Shown: positions 28,169 through 38,011 of the stretch, in pieces | How the letters are laid out: every line of letters starts with the position of its first letter | How positions within the stretch are numbered: position 1 is the first letter of the stretch | Assembly: GCA_021785515.1 (NCBI GenBank) | Contig: JAJYEX010000011.1 | Location: 1 to 63,992 of the forward strand | DNA: 63,992 nt | Reading direction: 5' to 3' | DNA from: Pseudomonadota bacterium | GTDB lineage: Bacteria; Pseudomonadota; Gammaproteobacteria; Acidiferrobacterales; UBA6901 | Translations under genes and position numbers: made by a program | The notes under the pieces: generated by a model | Told to the model about the DNA's origin: nothing | Seen by the model: only the letters and a program-made list of their open reading frames with translations | The model's database searches: none

Positions 28169-29160
28169 GTATTCGACCCTCGTCCATCGGTTGGGCGCCG
28201 ATCGCCATGCTTCTGGTTGTGCATGTTGCCAGTGCCCGCACCGGAAACGGTAGCGAGAGCGCCGAACGGCTGATCCGGCAGATGAACCAGGCGGCACATA
28301 CCCTCAATTACCAGGGTACGTTCATCTACCAGCATGGCGATCAGATCGATACCATGCACATCTTCCATCAGGTAGAGAACGGCGCGACGCGTGAACGCCT
28401 GGTGTCGCTCAACGGCGCGGCGCGCGAGGTCATACGCAACAGGCAGGAAGTCGAATGCTATCTGCCGGATGAGAATTCTGTCCTGGTCGAGCATCGTAGC
28501 CTGAGTATGCGCAGCTTTCCGGCGGTGATCCCCCGGTCCCTGAATCGGTTGGAAAAGTACTACCTGATCAGGCCGGATGGTGCCGGGCGGGTGGCGGGAC
28601 ACAGAGTCCGAACGGTGCTTATTACCCCCAGGGATTCGTACCGGTATGGCTACCAGCTTTGGGCCGATCGCAGGACCAATCTGCTGTTAAAGTCGACCCT
28701 GTTCAATGAGCGCAATCACGTTGTCGAACGCTTCATGTTTACGAACGTGAAGATCGGGGGGCCAATTCCGGATTCGGAACTGAGACCGGAGAAGCCGCAC
28801 AAAGGTGCGGTCTGGTACCGCGAGGGCAGCGGGGTGGAGGAACCGATCAACGGCAAGCTGGACTGGAAGGTCGAGCGCTTGCCGCCGGGGTTCCGGCTGT
28901 CCCTGAGGATGGTCCGCGTATCGCCACGGTTCGGTCATCGGGTCGAGCACTTCGTCTATTCGGACGGGCTCGCGGTGGTGTCAGTGTTTATCGGGCCCGT
29001 CAGACAGGGTTCGTCTCAGGACCGGATCCGGGGGCTGACACATGTGGGGGCTGTCCATGTGTTCGGCAAGATCATCGGCGATCATCAGATCACGGTGATC
29101 GGAGAGGTGCCAGCGAAGACCGTCGACATGATGGGTACATCGGTGGTGCGGGTCCACTAG
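28165..29160 (+). CDS. rseB: Sigma-E regulatory protein RseB/MucB
   Basis: 331 residues with a cleavable signal peptide (to about VASA at residue 24). The N-terminal LolA-like lobe starts NQAAHTLNYQGTFIYQHGDQ and the C-terminal lobe includes VFSD-like VEHFVYSDGLAVVSVFI. The family sits in the periplasm on RseA and shields it until it senses mislocalised lipid or LPS intermediates. Coupled to rseA. The usual next genes rseC and mucD/degP are absent here; a terminator-like region follows. Confidence 0.92.
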   Translation: MSIRPSSIGWAPIAMLLVVHVASARTGNGSESAERLIRQMNQAAHTLNYQGTFIYQHGDQIDTMHIFHQVENGATRERLVSLNGAAREVIRNRQEVECYLPDENSVLVEHRSLSMRSFPAVIPRSLNRLEKYYLIRPDGAGRVAGHRVRTVLITPRDSYRYGYQLWADRRTNLLLKSTLFNERNHVVERFMFTNVKIGGPIPDSELRPEKPHKGAVWYREGSGVEEPINGKLDWKVERLPPGFRLSLRMVRVSPRFGHRVEHFVYSDGLAVVSVFIGPVRQGSSQDRIRGLTHVGAVHVFGKIIGDHQITVIGEVPAKTVDMMGTSVVRVH

Positions 29161-29229
29161 GCGCCAGGGCTGTGCGGCATCGCGGGATCATGGGCTTGTT
29201 CAGGCCTGTGCGTGGCCATTGTCCCGGCC

Positions 29230-29260
29230 GCCACCGCAGCGGCCGGTTGCGGTGGCCGTT
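29230..29260 (+). terminator. Hairpin after rseB
   Basis: GCCACCGCA (29230-29238) pairs with TGCGGTGGC (29248-29256) across a nine-base loop, followed by CGTTTATG. Stem strong, T-tract weak; it probably ends or attenuates the rpoE-rseA-rseB transcript 70 bases after the stop. Confidence 0.5.
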
Positions 29261-29314
29261 TATGTCTGTACCGGGCCTAGAATCCGTGCCTTTCTCCGGT
29301 TTGCGAAAAAAGGG

Positions 29315-29399
29315 TATTATTCATCCAACGAACGGCCGGCAGCGGATCCGGCCCGATCCATCGGATTCACGTGACCGGGGCGCCTAAGGCGCCCTTTTG
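29315..29399 (+). ncRNA. Possible short structured leader or small RNA before lepA
   Basis: A -10-like TATTAT at 29315-29320 is followed by a hairpin GGCCGG/CCGGCC (29334-29339 and 29348-29353) and then a textbook terminator: GGGCGCC (29378-29384), loop TAA, GGCGCCC (29388-29394) and TTTTG. The terminator lies 57 bases before the lepA start. The region could be an attenuated lepA leader or a free-standing RNA of about 70 bases. The -35 is poor, so the promoter is uncertain; the terminator itself is convincing. Confidence 0.4.
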
Positions 29400-29455
29400 T
29401 TGCCGGGTCCGGGGCGGGCGTACGGACTGCGGGCGCGTAGGCAAGAGAATACCTG

Positions 29456-31264
29456 ATGACCGCGTGGGACAGGCAGCTGATCCGGAATTTCTCGATCATT
29501 GCTCATATAGATCATGGCAAATCAACGCTGGCGGACCGCTTTATTCAGCAGTGCGGCGGTCTTGAAGCGCGTGAAATGGAGAACCAGGTCCTGGATTCCA
29601 TGGACCTTGAGCGTGAGCGGGGGATCACGATCAAATCCCAGACCGTGGCCCTCGATTACCGGGCACGGGATGGTCGGACCTACCGGCTGAACCTCATCGA
29701 TACACCCGGACACGTGGACTTTTCGTACGAAGTGTCACGTTCGCTCACGGCCTGCGAGGGTGCGTTGCTGGTGGTTGATGCGGCGCAGGGCGTGCAGGCC
29801 CAGACCGTCGCCAACTGCTATACCGCGGCTGAGCTTGATCTGGTGATTGTGCCGGTTCTCAACAAGATCGATTTGCCGCAGGCCGATCCGGAGCGGGTGA
29901 TCCGGGAGATCGCGGACATTATTGGCATCGATGCCTCCGGGGCCGTCCGGGCGAGCGCCAAAACCGGCGAGGGGATCGTTGATATCCTGGAATCGGTGAT
30001 CGACCAGGTGCCGCCGCCGAAGGGCGATCCGCAGGCCCCGTTGCAGGCGTTGATCATTGATTCCTGGTTCGACAACTATCTCGGGACGGTGTCGTTGGTG
30101 CGGGTTATGCAGGGTACTCTCAGTTCCGGACAGAAGATCCGCCTGATGGCCAGTGGCCGGGAGTATTATGCGGAGCAGATCGGGATCTTCACGCCCAAAC
30201 GCAAGATCATCCCGGAGCTGGGAGTAGGTGAAGTCGGCTATGTGATAGCCGGTATCAAGGATGTTCGGGGCGCGCGTGTTGGTGACACCATCACCGGCGC
30301 CGACCGCCAGGCGGCGATGCCGCTGCCGGGTTTCAAGGAGATCAAGCCGCGGGTGTTCGCAGGCCTTTACCCGGTTGACGCCGCTGACTACGACGCATTC
30401 CGCACGGCCCTGGAGAAGCTGAGTCTCAACGACGCCTCGCTGCATTTCGAGCCCGAGACCTCGCAGGCGCTGGGATTCGGATTCCGCTGCGGATTCCTCG
30501 GGATGCTCCACATGGAGATCATCCAGGAGCGTTTGGAGCGGGAGTACGGCCTGAATCTGATTACCACGGCGCCGACGGTGGTCTATGAGGTGCTCACCAC
30601 ACGGGGCGAGATCGTGGCGGTGGAGAATCCGGCCAGACTGCCCGATGCCGGGCAGATCGAGGAGATCCGCGAGCCAATCATACGGGCAAGCATCCTGGTA
30701 CCGCAGGAGTTCGTGGGTGCGGTGATGGGCCTTTGCATGGAGAAGCGCGGCATTCAGCGCAACATGCAATATGTGGGCCGCCAGGTCATGCTCACCTACG
30801 AGCTGCCGCTCAACGAGGTGGTGCTCGATTTCTTCGACCGGCTGAAATCGGTCAGTCGCGGATACGGGTCTTTGGACTATGATTTCCTGGAGTTCCGGGC
30901 TTCGAACCTGGTGCGACTGGACGTGCTGATCAACGGCGAGAAGGTCGACGCCCTGTCGATCATTGTGCACCAGGATCAGAGCCAGTACCGGGGTCAGGAG
31001 CTGGCGCGGCGCATGAAGGAGCTGATTCCGCGTCAGATGTTCGATGTGGCGATCCAGGCGGCGATCGGCTCGCGCATCGTTGCGCGCGAAACGGTCAAGG
31101 CGCTACGCAAGAACGTCACTGCGAAATGCTACGGCGGGGACATTACCCGCAAACGAAAACTACTCGAGAAACAAAAGGCAGGAAAGAAGCGCATGAAACA
31201 GCTCGGATCAGTCGAAATTCCGCAGGAAGCCTTTCTGGCGGTACTGCGGGTTGGCGAGAAATAG
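29456..31264 (+). CDS. lepA: Elongation factor 4
   Basis: 602 residues. GTPase motifs are AHIDHGKST near residue 20, [13 protein letters not shown] near 50, DTPGHVDF near 84 and NKID near 138. LepA-specific C-terminal features include QRNMQYVG and the Lys-rich tail [19 protein letters not shown]. It is a ribosomal back-translocase-type GTPase acting under stress conditions. Head of the lepA-lepB-DUF4845-rnc-era-recO-pdxJ-acpS run. Full length. Confidence 0.96.
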   Translation: MTAWDRQLIRNFSIIAHIDHGKSTLADRFIQQCGGLEAREMENQVLDSMDLERERGITIKSQTVALDYRARDGRTYRLNLIDTPGHVDFSYEVSRSLTACEGALLVVDAAQGVQAQTVANCYTAAELDLVIVPVLNKIDLPQADPERVIREIADIIGIDASGAVRASAKTGEGIVDILESVIDQVPPPKGDPQAPLQALIIDSWFDNYLGTVSLVRVMQGTLSSGQKIRLMASGREYYAEQIGIFTPKRKIIPELGVGEVGYVIAGIKDVRGARVGDTITGADRQAAMPLPGFKEIKPRVFAGLYPVDAADYDAFRTALEKLSLNDASLHFEPETSQALGFGFRCGFLGMLHMEIIQERLEREYGLNLITTAPTVVYEVLTTRGEIVAVENPARLPDAGQIEEIREPIIRASILVPQEFVGAVMGLCMEKRGIQRNMQYVGRQVMLTYELPLNEVVLDFFDRLKSVSRGYGSLDYDFLEFRASNLVRLDVLINGEKVDALSIIVHQDQSQYRGQELARRMKELIPRQMFDVAIQAAIGSRIVARETVKALRKNVTAKCYGGDITRKRKLLEKQKAGKKRMKQLGSVEIPQEAFLAVLRVGEK

Positions 31265-31267
31265 CCC

Positions 31268-32086
31268 ATGCCGTTCGCTCTCATATTATTGATCGCGTTG
31301 GTTGTGACCGGGCTTATTTGGGCCATGGACCGTGTTCTGCTGGCACCGTCACGACGCCAGACAGTGCTGTCACTGGAGCAGACCGGGGCCGCCGCGGACG
31401 CGGTGGATCATGCGCGGAAGGAGCCGCTGGTCGTGGAGTACGCGCGCGCCTTCTTTCCGGTCATCCTTGTGGTGTTCCTGATACGGGCCTTCGTGGTCGA
31501 ACCGTTCCGCATTCCATCGGGATCGATGGAGCCGACCTTGCGGATCGGGGACTTCATTCTGGTGAACAAGTTCATCTACGGCTTGCGCCTGCCGGTGCTC
31601 AACCGCAAGATCGTGTCCGTGGAAGAGCCCAAGCGTGGCGATGTGATGGTCTTCCGCTACCCCGGAAATCCCTCAGTTGACTACATTAAGCGCGTAATCG
31701 GCCTGCCCGGTGATCATATCGTCTATGCTGATAAGAAGCTTTACATCAACGGAAAGCTGATGCCCCAGACGCCCGATGGCCAGTTCGTCTACAGCGAGGG
31801 CCAGCAGCATGGCATCGTATCGCAGAAGGTTAAGGAGAATCTGGATGGTGTGGTGCACGACCTGCTGCTCAGCAGCCGGCCGGCAGCCGCGCCCATGGAA
31901 TTCACGGTCCCGCCAGGACAGTATTTTGTTATGGGCGACAACCGCGACCGAAGCTGGGACAGCCGTTACTGGGGGACGGTACCGGAGAAGAATATCGTCG
32001 GCAAGGCGTTTCTGATCTGGTTCAGCTGGGATTCGGTGAGCGATGGTGGCGTTCGCTGGAACAGGATCGGGGACGCAATCCGCTGA
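31268..32086 (+). CDS. lepB: Signal peptidase I
   Basis: 272 residues. Two N-terminal transmembrane helices (about 3-20 and 58-76) are followed by the periplasmic catalytic domain. The nucleophile Ser lies in RIPSGSMEPTL, the general-base Lys in KRVIGLPGDH, and GDNRDRSWDSRYWG is the conserved box E. It cleaves secretory signal peptides at the outer face of the inner membrane. It starts three bases after the lepA stop. Confidence 0.95.
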   Translation: MPFALILLIALVVTGLIWAMDRVLLAPSRRQTVLSLEQTGAAADAVDHARKEPLVVEYARAFFPVILVVFLIRAFVVEPFRIPSGSMEPTLRIGDFILVNKFIYGLRLPVLNRKIVSVEEPKRGDVMVFRYPGNPSVDYIKRVIGLPGDHIVYADKKLYINGKLMPQTPDGQFVYSEGQQHGIVSQKVKENLDGVVHDLLLSSRPAAAPMEFTVPPGQYFVMGDNRDRSWDSRYWGTVPEKNIVGKAFLIWFSWDSVSDGGVRWNRIGDAIR

Positions 32087-32119
32087 TGCGTTCGGCTTGA
32101 TGTCAACTGCACGGAGACA

Positions 32120-32509
32120 ATGACGATGCATACGGGCTATAGGCAGTCCGGTATCACGATGTGGGGGCTCATGGTTGTAGCGGCGGTGGCGGCGTTCTTC
32201 GTCTTCCTGGCGCTGAAGCTGATGCCGGCGTACATCAACAACGCTGACGTCAAGACCGATATGGCGAGTCTGGCGAGCCAGCCCAATGCTGATAGGATGA
32301 CGCCCGAAGAGATTCACGGCTCCCTCTCCCGGCGTTTTGAGATCGATAGCGTTAGCCACGTCAACCTCCGGACCGATCTGCGCGTTTCGCGGCCTGACCC
32401 GGGCGGCCCGCAGGTCGTCGAGATTGCCTACGAGGTGCGTGTGCCGCTAATGTACAACGTGACCGCACTGCTGGATTTTGACGATACGGTCCAGCTGGGA
32501 GCAAAGTGA
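32120..32509 (+). CDS. DUF4845 membrane protein
   Basis: 129 residues with one transmembrane helix at about 11-32 (TMWGLMVVAAVAAFFVFLALK) and an extracytoplasmic domain. DUF4845 proteins occur between lepB and rnc in many beta- and gammaproteobacteria; their function is unknown. The stop overlaps the rnc GTG start. Confidence 0.87.
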   Translation: MTMHTGYRQSGITMWGLMVVAAVAAFFVFLALKLMPAYINNADVKTDMASLASQPNADRMTPEEIHGSLSRRFEIDSVSHVNLRTDLRVSRPDPGGPQVVEIAYEVRVPLMYNVTALLDFDDTVQLGAK

Positions 32510-33201
32510 CCGGTGACTATCGGCGTTTGTCGGCGCGGCTCGGTTATGCATTTTCCGATCCGGAACTGCTCCGGCGCGCCCTGACGCACCGCAGCAAGGG
32601 TGGCAAGAACTACGAACGGCTGGAATTTCTTGGCGACAGTGTCCTCGGCCTGATTGTCGCAGATGCTCTGTACCGTCGTTTCCCCGGGTTGTCCGAAGGT
32701 GAACTGACCCGGGTGCGGGCCGGACTTGTGCGCCGTGAGACCTTGGCGCGACTGGGGCGTGAGGTCGAGATCGGGGATTTTCTGCAGCTTGGCGAAGGCG
32801 AACTGAAAAGCGGCGGCTATGACCGCGACTCGATCTTGGCGGATGCCCTGGAGGCGGTGTTCGGCGCGGTATTTGTCGATGGTGGTTTTGGAAAGGCGCG
32901 GGATGTCATTGAGTGCCTATACCGGTCGCTTCTGGAGGCGGTCGATCCGACGGTCATCCTGAAGGATGCCAAGACGCGCCTGCAGGAATTCTTGCAGAAG
33001 CAATCCCTCGGCGTTCCAACCTACAATACGCTCGAGATCACGGGCGAACCTCATCAACAGCATTTCGTGGTGGAGTGCATGGCCACCGGCCTGCTGCGGC
33101 CCGTGCGCGGCGAGGGCACCAGCCGCCGTATTGCTGAGCAGGAAGCCGCGGCCCGTGCCTATGCGATTCTCGCCGGCCGGACGGACTCTGCACATGGCTG
33201 A
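32506..33201 (+). CDS. rnc: Ribonuclease III
   Basis: 231 residues from a GTG coupled to the preceding stop. The catalytic signature ERLEFLGDSVLG lies near residue 38, and a second acidic site is at DALEAVFGAVFVDGG near 115. The C-terminal double-stranded RNA-binding domain (DAKTRLQEFLQK to AARAYAIL) is complete. It processes rRNA precursors and structured mRNAs. Overlaps era by eight bases. Confidence 0.96.
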   Translation: MTGDYRRLSARLGYAFSDPELLRRALTHRSKGGKNYERLEFLGDSVLGLIVADALYRRFPGLSEGELTRVRAGLVRRETLARLGREVEIGDFLQLGEGELKSGGYDRDSILADALEAVFGAVFVDGGFGKARDVIECLYRSLLEAVDPTVILKDAKTRLQEFLQKQSLGVPTYNTLEITGEPHQQHFVVECMATGLLRPVRGEGTSRRIAEQEAAARAYAILAGRTDSAHG

Positions 33202-34090
33202 GTTCCGCAGCGGATTCGTGGCGGTTTGCGGGCGTCCGAACGTGGGCAAGTCCACGCTCGTGAACCGCATGGTGGGTCAGAAGGTCAGCATCACCTCGCG
33301 TCGGCCGCAGACGACCCGCCACCGTATTCTCGGCATCAAGACCACGGCTGAGGCGCAGGTCATCTACGTCGATGTTCCGGGGGTGCTGCCGGGGGGCGGC
33401 GGTGGCCTGAATCAGTATCTGAGCCGGGCTGCGGCCGGTGGCGTCGAGGGCGTGGACTGCGTGCTGCTTGTCATCAGTGTGCCCGGGTGGACGAAGGCCG
33501 ACATGCCGGCGCTTGCGCTGGCACAGCGCCAGAATAGCCCGGTGGTGCTGGTCATCAACAAGATCGACCGGCTGGCTGATCGCGCGGCACTGCTGCCGCT
33601 GATCGACATGTCGCGCGAGAAGATGGCTTTTGCCGGGGTTGTTCCCGTGTCGGCGCGCACCGGAGATGGCGTTTCGGCACTGGAGGCGGCTGCGCTGGCA
33701 TGCCTGCCGGTTCATCCGGCACAGTTTCCGTCCGACCAGGTGAGTGATCGCGGCGACCGTTTCATGGCGGCAGAACTGGTGCGAGAGCAGATCTTCCGCA
33801 GTTTCGGCCAGGAAATCCCCTATGCCGTAACGGTCACGATTGATAGTTTTCGTCAAGAGCCGCGTCTCATCCGGATCGAGGCAACGATTCTGGTGGAAAA
33901 GGATGGCCAGAAGGCGATTCTTCTCGGTACCAGCGGATTGCGCCTGAAGGAGATCGGCCGGCGCTCGCGTCTGGAGATGCAGAAGCTTTTTGGCTCCAAG
34001 GTCTACCTGGGGTTGTGGATCAAGGTACGCGAAGGCTGGTCGGATGATGCCCGTGCGCTGCGCAACTTCGGCTACGGGGAGGATGGCTGA
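33194..34090 (+). CDS. era: GTPase Era
   Basis: 298 residues from the ATG at 33194, which overlaps the rnc end. It has G1 GRPNVGKST, G3 DVPG (Val where DTPG is commoner), G4 NKID and G5 SART. The C-terminal KH domain contains RIEATILVEKDGQKAILLG and LWIKVREGW, which bind the 3' end of 16S rRNA for 30S maturation. A longer upstream frame is a shadow of rnc. Confidence 0.95.
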   Translation: MAEFRSGFVAVCGRPNVGKSTLVNRMVGQKVSITSRRPQTTRHRILGIKTTAEAQVIYVDVPGVLPGGGGGLNQYLSRAAAGGVEGVDCVLLVISVPGWTKADMPALALAQRQNSPVVLVINKIDRLADRAALLPLIDMSREKMAFAGVVPVSARTGDGVSALEAAALACLPVHPAQFPSDQVSDRGDRFMAAELVREQIFRSFGQEIPYAVTVTIDSFRQEPRLIRIEATILVEKDGQKAILLGTSGLRLKEIGRRSRLEMQKLFGSKVYLGLWIKVREGWSDDARALRNFGYGEDG

Positions 34091-34092
34091 GC

Positions 34093-34830
34093 GTGCGCGT
34101 GCAGCAGCAGGCTGCATTTGTCCTGCATCATGGTCATTATGGCGAGAGCAGCCTGCTGGTTGAGGTGTTTGCGCGTGGCTACGGACGTCTGGGGCTGATC
34201 GCCCGTGGAGCGCGCCGCCCGCGTTCGGGTCTGCGCACGCTGCTGGCGCCGTTCCAGCCGCTGCTTGTCAGCTGGAGCGGCCGGGGCGAACTCGGTACCC
34301 TGACGTCAGCGGAGGCGGCGGAGGGCGCGATCGATCTGTCGGGCGAGCAGGCGTATTGCGGTCTGTATCTCAATGAGCTTCTGGTGCGACTGCTGCACCG
34401 GCATGATCCGCACGAGAATCTGTTTGACATCTACGGCCGCTCACTGCGGCGATTGCAGCAGCCAGGGGGCAGTGAAGTGGTGTTGCGCCTGTTTGAGAAA
34501 CACCTGCTTCAGGACCTGGGGTACGGCCTGGTGCTCGACCGTGAGGTGTGCGGCAATTCTCCTATTGTCCCGGATGCGGATTATGATTACGTTCTCGATC
34601 GCGGGCCCATGCCGGCTCCGGCAGCCGAAAGCGGCGTGCGCCTCAAGGGGGCAAGCCTGCTCGCCCTTGCGTGCGAGCAGTTCCCGGATGCCGTGGCGCT
34701 GCGCGACAGCAAGTTGCTGACGCGCGCCTGTCTTGCCCGTCATCTCGGCGGGCGACCGTTGCACAGCCGTTCGTTGTTCCGACTCGGGCGCCGCCCGGCC
34801 GGATCTGCAGGAAAAGGACAGATCTCATGA
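34093..34830 (+). CDS. recO: DNA repair protein RecO
   Basis: 245 residues with an OB-fold N-terminus ([24 protein letters not shown]) and a helical C-terminal domain ([23 protein letters not shown]). It works with RecF and RecR to load RecA on gapped DNA. It starts with GTG two bases after era; GTG at 34099 is a second option. Stop overlaps pdxJ (ATGA). Confidence 0.9.
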   Translation: MRVQQQAAFVLHHGHYGESSLLVEVFARGYGRLGLIARGARRPRSGLRTLLAPFQPLLVSWSGRGELGTLTSAEAAEGAIDLSGEQAYCGLYLNELLVRLLHRHDPHENLFDIYGRSLRRLQQPGGSEVVLRLFEKHLLQDLGYGLVLDREVCGNSPIVPDADYDYVLDRGPMPAPAAESGVRLKGASLLALACEQFPDAVALRDSKLLTRACLARHLGGRPLHSRSLFRLGRRPAGSAGKGQIS

Positions 34831-35552
34831 TCAGATTGGGTGTCAATATCGACCATGTTGCCACGTTGCGCCAGGCGCGCGGTACGCGATACCCCGATCC
34901 CGTCCAGGCCGCGATCGAGGTCGAGCAGGCCGGGGCTGACGCCGTGACCCTGCATCTGCGCGAGGACCGGCGTCACATTCAAGAACGGGATGTGTTGATA
35001 CTGCGAGACGTTCTGCAGACGCGCATGAACCTGGAGATGGCGGTGACTGGCGAGATGGTTGAGCTTGCGGTACGTCTGCGTCCGCAGGACTGCTGTCTCG
35101 TTCCCGAACGCCGCGCGGAGCTTACCACCGAAGGCGGACTTGATGTGCTATCGCATCACGAACGTATCACCTCTGCCTGTGCGCAGCTGGGCACAGCGGG
35201 CGTGCGGGTATCGCTATTCATCGACCCGGACCTGTCCCAGATCGAGGCGGCAGCCTCGACTGGCGCGCCGGTGATAGAGATCCATACCGGCCACTATGCG
35301 GACACCGTGACCAGCACGGAGCGCAATGAGGAATTCGGCCGCATCGCGCTCGCTGTTGAGCGTGGCCGGGAACTGGGTTTGCAGGTGAATGCCGGTCACG
35401 GACTCAGTTATCAGAATGTGCAGTCCATTGCGGCCATTCCCGATATCGCAGAACTGAACATCGGACACGCGATCGTTGCGCGGGCAGTGTTCATCGGTCT
35501 GCAGCCGGCGGTGCGGGAAATGAAGCGGCTGATGCTTGAGGCGCGACGGTGA
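34827..35552 (+). CDS. pdxJ: Pyridoxine 5'-phosphate synthase
   Basis: 241 residues. [18 protein letters not shown] opens the TIM barrel; [38 protein letters not shown] and [11 protein letters not shown] are family landmarks, and [13 protein letters not shown] closes it. It condenses 3-amino-2-oxopropyl phosphate with deoxyxylulose 5-phosphate. The ATG at 34827 is coupled to recO; the upstream extension is rejected. Confidence 0.96.
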   Translation: MIRLGVNIDHVATLRQARGTRYPDPVQAAIEVEQAGADAVTLHLREDRRHIQERDVLILRDVLQTRMNLEMAVTGEMVELAVRLRPQDCCLVPERRAELTTEGGLDVLSHHERITSACAQLGTAGVRVSLFIDPDLSQIEAAASTGAPVIEIHTGHYADTVTSTERNEEFGRIALAVERGRELGLQVNAGHGLSYQNVQSIAAIPDIAELNIGHAIVARAVFIGLQPAVREMKRLMLEARR

Positions 35553-35929
35553 TCGTAGGCATCGGTACCGACATCGTGCGGGTCGCACGCATGCAGAGCA
35601 ATATCGAGCGCTACGGGGAACGGTTTGCCCAGCGGATCCTGACGAGCGCCGAGATGGATGACTACCGCAGGGAAGGACGCAAAGCGCATTTCCTGGCCAA
35701 GCGCTTTGCCGCGAAGGAAGCGGCAGCCAAGGCGCTTGGCACGGGCTTCAGCGGTGGCCTCGGTTACCGCGACATCGGGGTATCACACGACCCGACGGGC
35801 CAGCCCGCGCTCGAATTCAGCGGGACGGCAGCACAGTTCATACACAGTCGTGGAATCAACAGTGCCCACATCAGTTTGGCCGACGAGGACGACTACGCGG
35901 TCGCGTTTGTCACCCTGGCACGGGACTGA
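35549..35929 (+). CDS. acpS: Holo-[acyl-carrier-protein] synthase
   Basis: 126 residues. [12 protein letters not shown] near residue 4 and [14 protein letters not shown] near 52 (as [13 protein letters not shown]) are the Mg2+/CoA-binding motifs. It transfers phosphopantetheine to ACP. The GTG start overlaps the pdxJ stop. Last gene of the operon, convergent with yggX nine bases away. Confidence 0.94.
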   Translation: MIVGIGTDIVRVARMQSNIERYGERFAQRILTSAEMDDYRREGRKAHFLAKRFAAKEAAAKALGTGFSGGLGYRDIGVSHDPTGQPALEFSGTAAQFIHSRGINSAHISLADEDDYAVAFVTLARD

Positions 35930-35938
35930 GCGCAGGGG

Positions 35939-36223
35939 CTATTTCTTCGCGCCCGGTGGACGGAAGCCAGGCGGCAGTTTGCCGTAATCCCCTTCGCCGA
36001 ACAGAAAACCCTGCATGTGGTTTTCGATGACCGCGATGGTGTCGGGATCCGCAGTGCTGAGGTGGTTCTCGTTGATGATGATCGCCAGGCGCTGAAGCCA
36101 TTGGTTCCAGCCTTCGCGCGATACGTTCTGAAAGATCCGCGCACCGAGTTCACCCGGATGCGGTGGGCGGTCTAAGCCTTCCGCTTCGCGCTTGAGGACC
36201 TGACAATAGACAATTCGTGACAT
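35939..36223 (-). CDS. yggX: Fe(II)-trafficking / oxidative-damage protection protein
   Basis: 94 residues beginning MSRIVYCQVLKREAEGLDRP and containing LGARIFQNVSREGWNQWL and the F-x-GEGDY tail. This matches YggX, a small cytoplasmic protein that protects iron-sulfur enzymes and is linked to iron handling. It is divergent from erpA, another iron-sulfur gene. Confidence 0.94.
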   Translation of the reverse strand: MSRIVYCQVLKREAEGLDRPPHPGELGARIFQNVSREGWNQWLQRLAIIINENHLSTADPDTIAVIENHMQGFLFGEGDYGKLPPGFRPPGAKK

Positions 36224-36253
36224 TGCACCGTACCGGGATTATGGAGAAGCATC

Positions 36254-36259
36254 ATTATA
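36254..36259 (-). promoter_or_regulatory. -10 element for yggX
   Basis: On the minus strand this reads TATAAT, 31 bases before the yggX ATG. No good -35 is seen at the proper distance, so an activator may be needed. Confidence 0.4.
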
Positions 36260-36365
36260 AACCCTTGACGCGGCGATGTATTGTGCAGCGTAGTGCGCAC
36301 TGTTCGCCGTGGCGGACCGGTCTGGGTTAGAATTGACGCATTGTGGCAGACCTCGGGGAGGACCC

Positions 36366-36752
36366 ATGGCAACACCGGCTAGCGAGCTGTTTTTGCAGGA
36401 GATAGGCGAGGCGGACGTGCGGGTCACGGGTGCCGCCGGGGCCAAGCTGGCGGAACTGCAGGGCCAGGCGGAGGATGAGGTGGCGGCCATCCGTGTGTTT
36501 GTTTCGGGAGGAGGCTGCGGGGGCATGACTTACGGCATGACCTACACCGACCGCATAACGCCCTATGATTGTGTCGTGAGCGGGCAGGGGTTTACGCTCG
36601 CGGTCGATGCTGTCGCGCTCAATTATCTGCGCGGCTGCGAGATCGACTTCCGAAGCGATACCCTCAATCCGAGCTTCGTGTTTAATAACGTCTTTCAGAG
36701 CGTGGGTGGTTCCGGTACCTGTGGCGGTTGCGGCGGCGGCGGCCGGTTCTGA
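36366..36752 (+). CDS. erpA: A-type iron-sulfur carrier, ErpA-like
   Basis: 128 residues. The ATG at 36366 follows GGGGAGG by five bases. The HesB/IscA fold is marked by FVSGGGCGGMTYGMTYTD, with the first cluster cysteine near 51, and the C-terminal pair in SGTCGGCGGGGRF, a slightly extended form of the usual TCGCGSSF. It delivers [Fe-S] clusters to target enzymes. The following ATP-grasp gene overlaps its last 30 or so bases. ErpA rather than IscA is inferred from its solitary setting outside an isc operon. Confidence 0.85.
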   Translation: MATPASELFLQEIGEADVRVTGAAGAKLAELQGQAEDEVAAIRVFVSGGGCGGMTYGMTYTDRITPYDCVVSGQGFTLAVDAVALNYLRGCEIDFRSDTLNPSFVFNNVFQSVGGSGTCGGCGGGGRF

Positions 36753-38001
36753 CGGTCCGACAGCCCGGCTGCTGCTGATTGCCCCTCACGGCAGCTATCG
36801 CACGGCGCCGTTTCTAGAAGCGGCGGCGGCGCAGGGTGTCGAGGTGCTGATCGCCTCGCAGAGCAGGCATTCCCTGGTCAGCGCCGGTGCCCGCGGACTG
36901 CACGTCGACTTCGCCGATTCCGAAAATGCGGTACGCCTTCTTCTTGAGGAGGCGCGGCATCATCCTTTCACGGCGGTCATCGGCACCGACGATTCCAGCA
37001 CCGAACTTGCCTCGCAGGTGTGTCAGGCCATGGGTCTGCGCCACAACGCCGCAGAGGCCGTACGCGTAGCACGACGCAAGGATCTGGCGCGGGCCCGTTT
37101 GGCGCAGAGCGGCGTACCGGTGCCGTGGCACCGGCGCGTGGACCTCGAGCGCCCGCTGGCGCCACAGCTGGACGGCATCCCGTATCCCTGTGTCCTGAAG
37201 CCGGTCGCCCTGGCGGCCAGTCGGGGCGTGATCCGCGCCGACGATCCGCAGGGGCTGCGCAAGGCGTTAACGCGCATCGGCGCGATCATCCAGGATGCCC
37301 CGAATCGCGAAGAGCGGTGTTACGTCCTGGTCGAACAGTTCATACCCGGGTCGGAGGTGGCGGTCGAGGGGCTTCTGACTGACGGCCGTCTGCAGGTACT
37401 CGCGGTGTTTGACAAGCCGGATCCGCTCGATGGTCCGTTTTTCGAGGAAACCTATTACGTCACGCCCAGCCGGCTAAGCGCGGCGGTCCAGAACCTGTTG
37501 CGCCAGCGGCTGGACGAGGCGTGTCGTGCCTACGGATTGCGCGAGGGGCCGGTGCACGCCGAGTGCCGGGTCAACGAGCAGGGCATCTGGATTCTGGAAG
37601 TGGCGGCACGCACCATTGGCGGTCTGTGCGGACGATTGCTGCGCTTCGGCACCGGGCGCAGTCTGGAACAGCTTGTTCTGGACCATGCTCTGGGAAATGT
37701 CACCGACATCCGCTCCCAGGAGGGCAGTGCCGGGGTGCTGATGATTCCGATTCCGCAGGCCGGCATACTGCGGCGCGTGGAGGGCGTGTTGGCCGCAAGC
37801 CGCGTACCTTTTATCGAGGACGTCGTTATTGACGTCCGCGAAGGATACGAGCTGGTGCCGCTTCCCGAAGGATCCAATTACCTGGGGTTCATTTTTGCCC
37901 GGGCGCCAGGCCCGGCTGCCGCGGAAGCGGCGCTGCGTGCCGCTCATGCCTGTCTTAATGTTGTTGTGGCGCCGCTGTGGAAAGGTTCGGTGACCGGCTG
38001 A
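36721..38001 (+). CDS. ATP-grasp domain protein
   Basis: About 426 residues from a GTG at 36721; GTG at 36706 is also possible, and both lie inside erpA. The N-terminal Rossmann-like lobe (ARLLLIAPHGSYRTAPFLEAA) leads to ATP-grasp: YPCVLKPVALAASRGVIR (phosphate loop), YVLVEQFIPGSEVAVEGLL and HAECRVNEQGIWILEVAARTIGG (Mg2+ site). It resembles carbamoyl-phosphate-synthase/PurK-like ligases that join a carboxylate to an amine or thiol through an acyl phosphate. The 3' end reaches the kdp promoter. Substrate unknown; coupling to erpA is suggestive only. Confidence 0.82.
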   Translation: MAVAAAAAGSDGPTARLLLIAPHGSYRTAPFLEAAAAQGVEVLIASQSRHSLVSAGARGLHVDFADSENAVRLLLEEARHHPFTAVIGTDDSSTELASQVCQAMGLRHNAAEAVRVARRKDLARARLAQSGVPVPWHRRVDLERPLAPQLDGIPYPCVLKPVALAASRGVIRADDPQGLRKALTRIGAIIQDAPNREERCYVLVEQFIPGSEVAVEGLLTDGRLQVLAVFDKPDPLDGPFFEETYYVTPSRLSAAVQNLLRQRLDEACRAYGLREGPVHAECRVNEQGIWILEVAARTIGGLCGRLLRFGTGRSLEQLVLDHALGNVTDIRSQEGSAGVLMIPIPQAGILRRVEGVLAASRVPFIEDVVIDVREGYELVPLPEGSNYLGFIFARAPGPAAAEAALRAAHACLNVVVAPLWKGSVTG

Positions 38002-38011
38002 GCGGCGGGTA

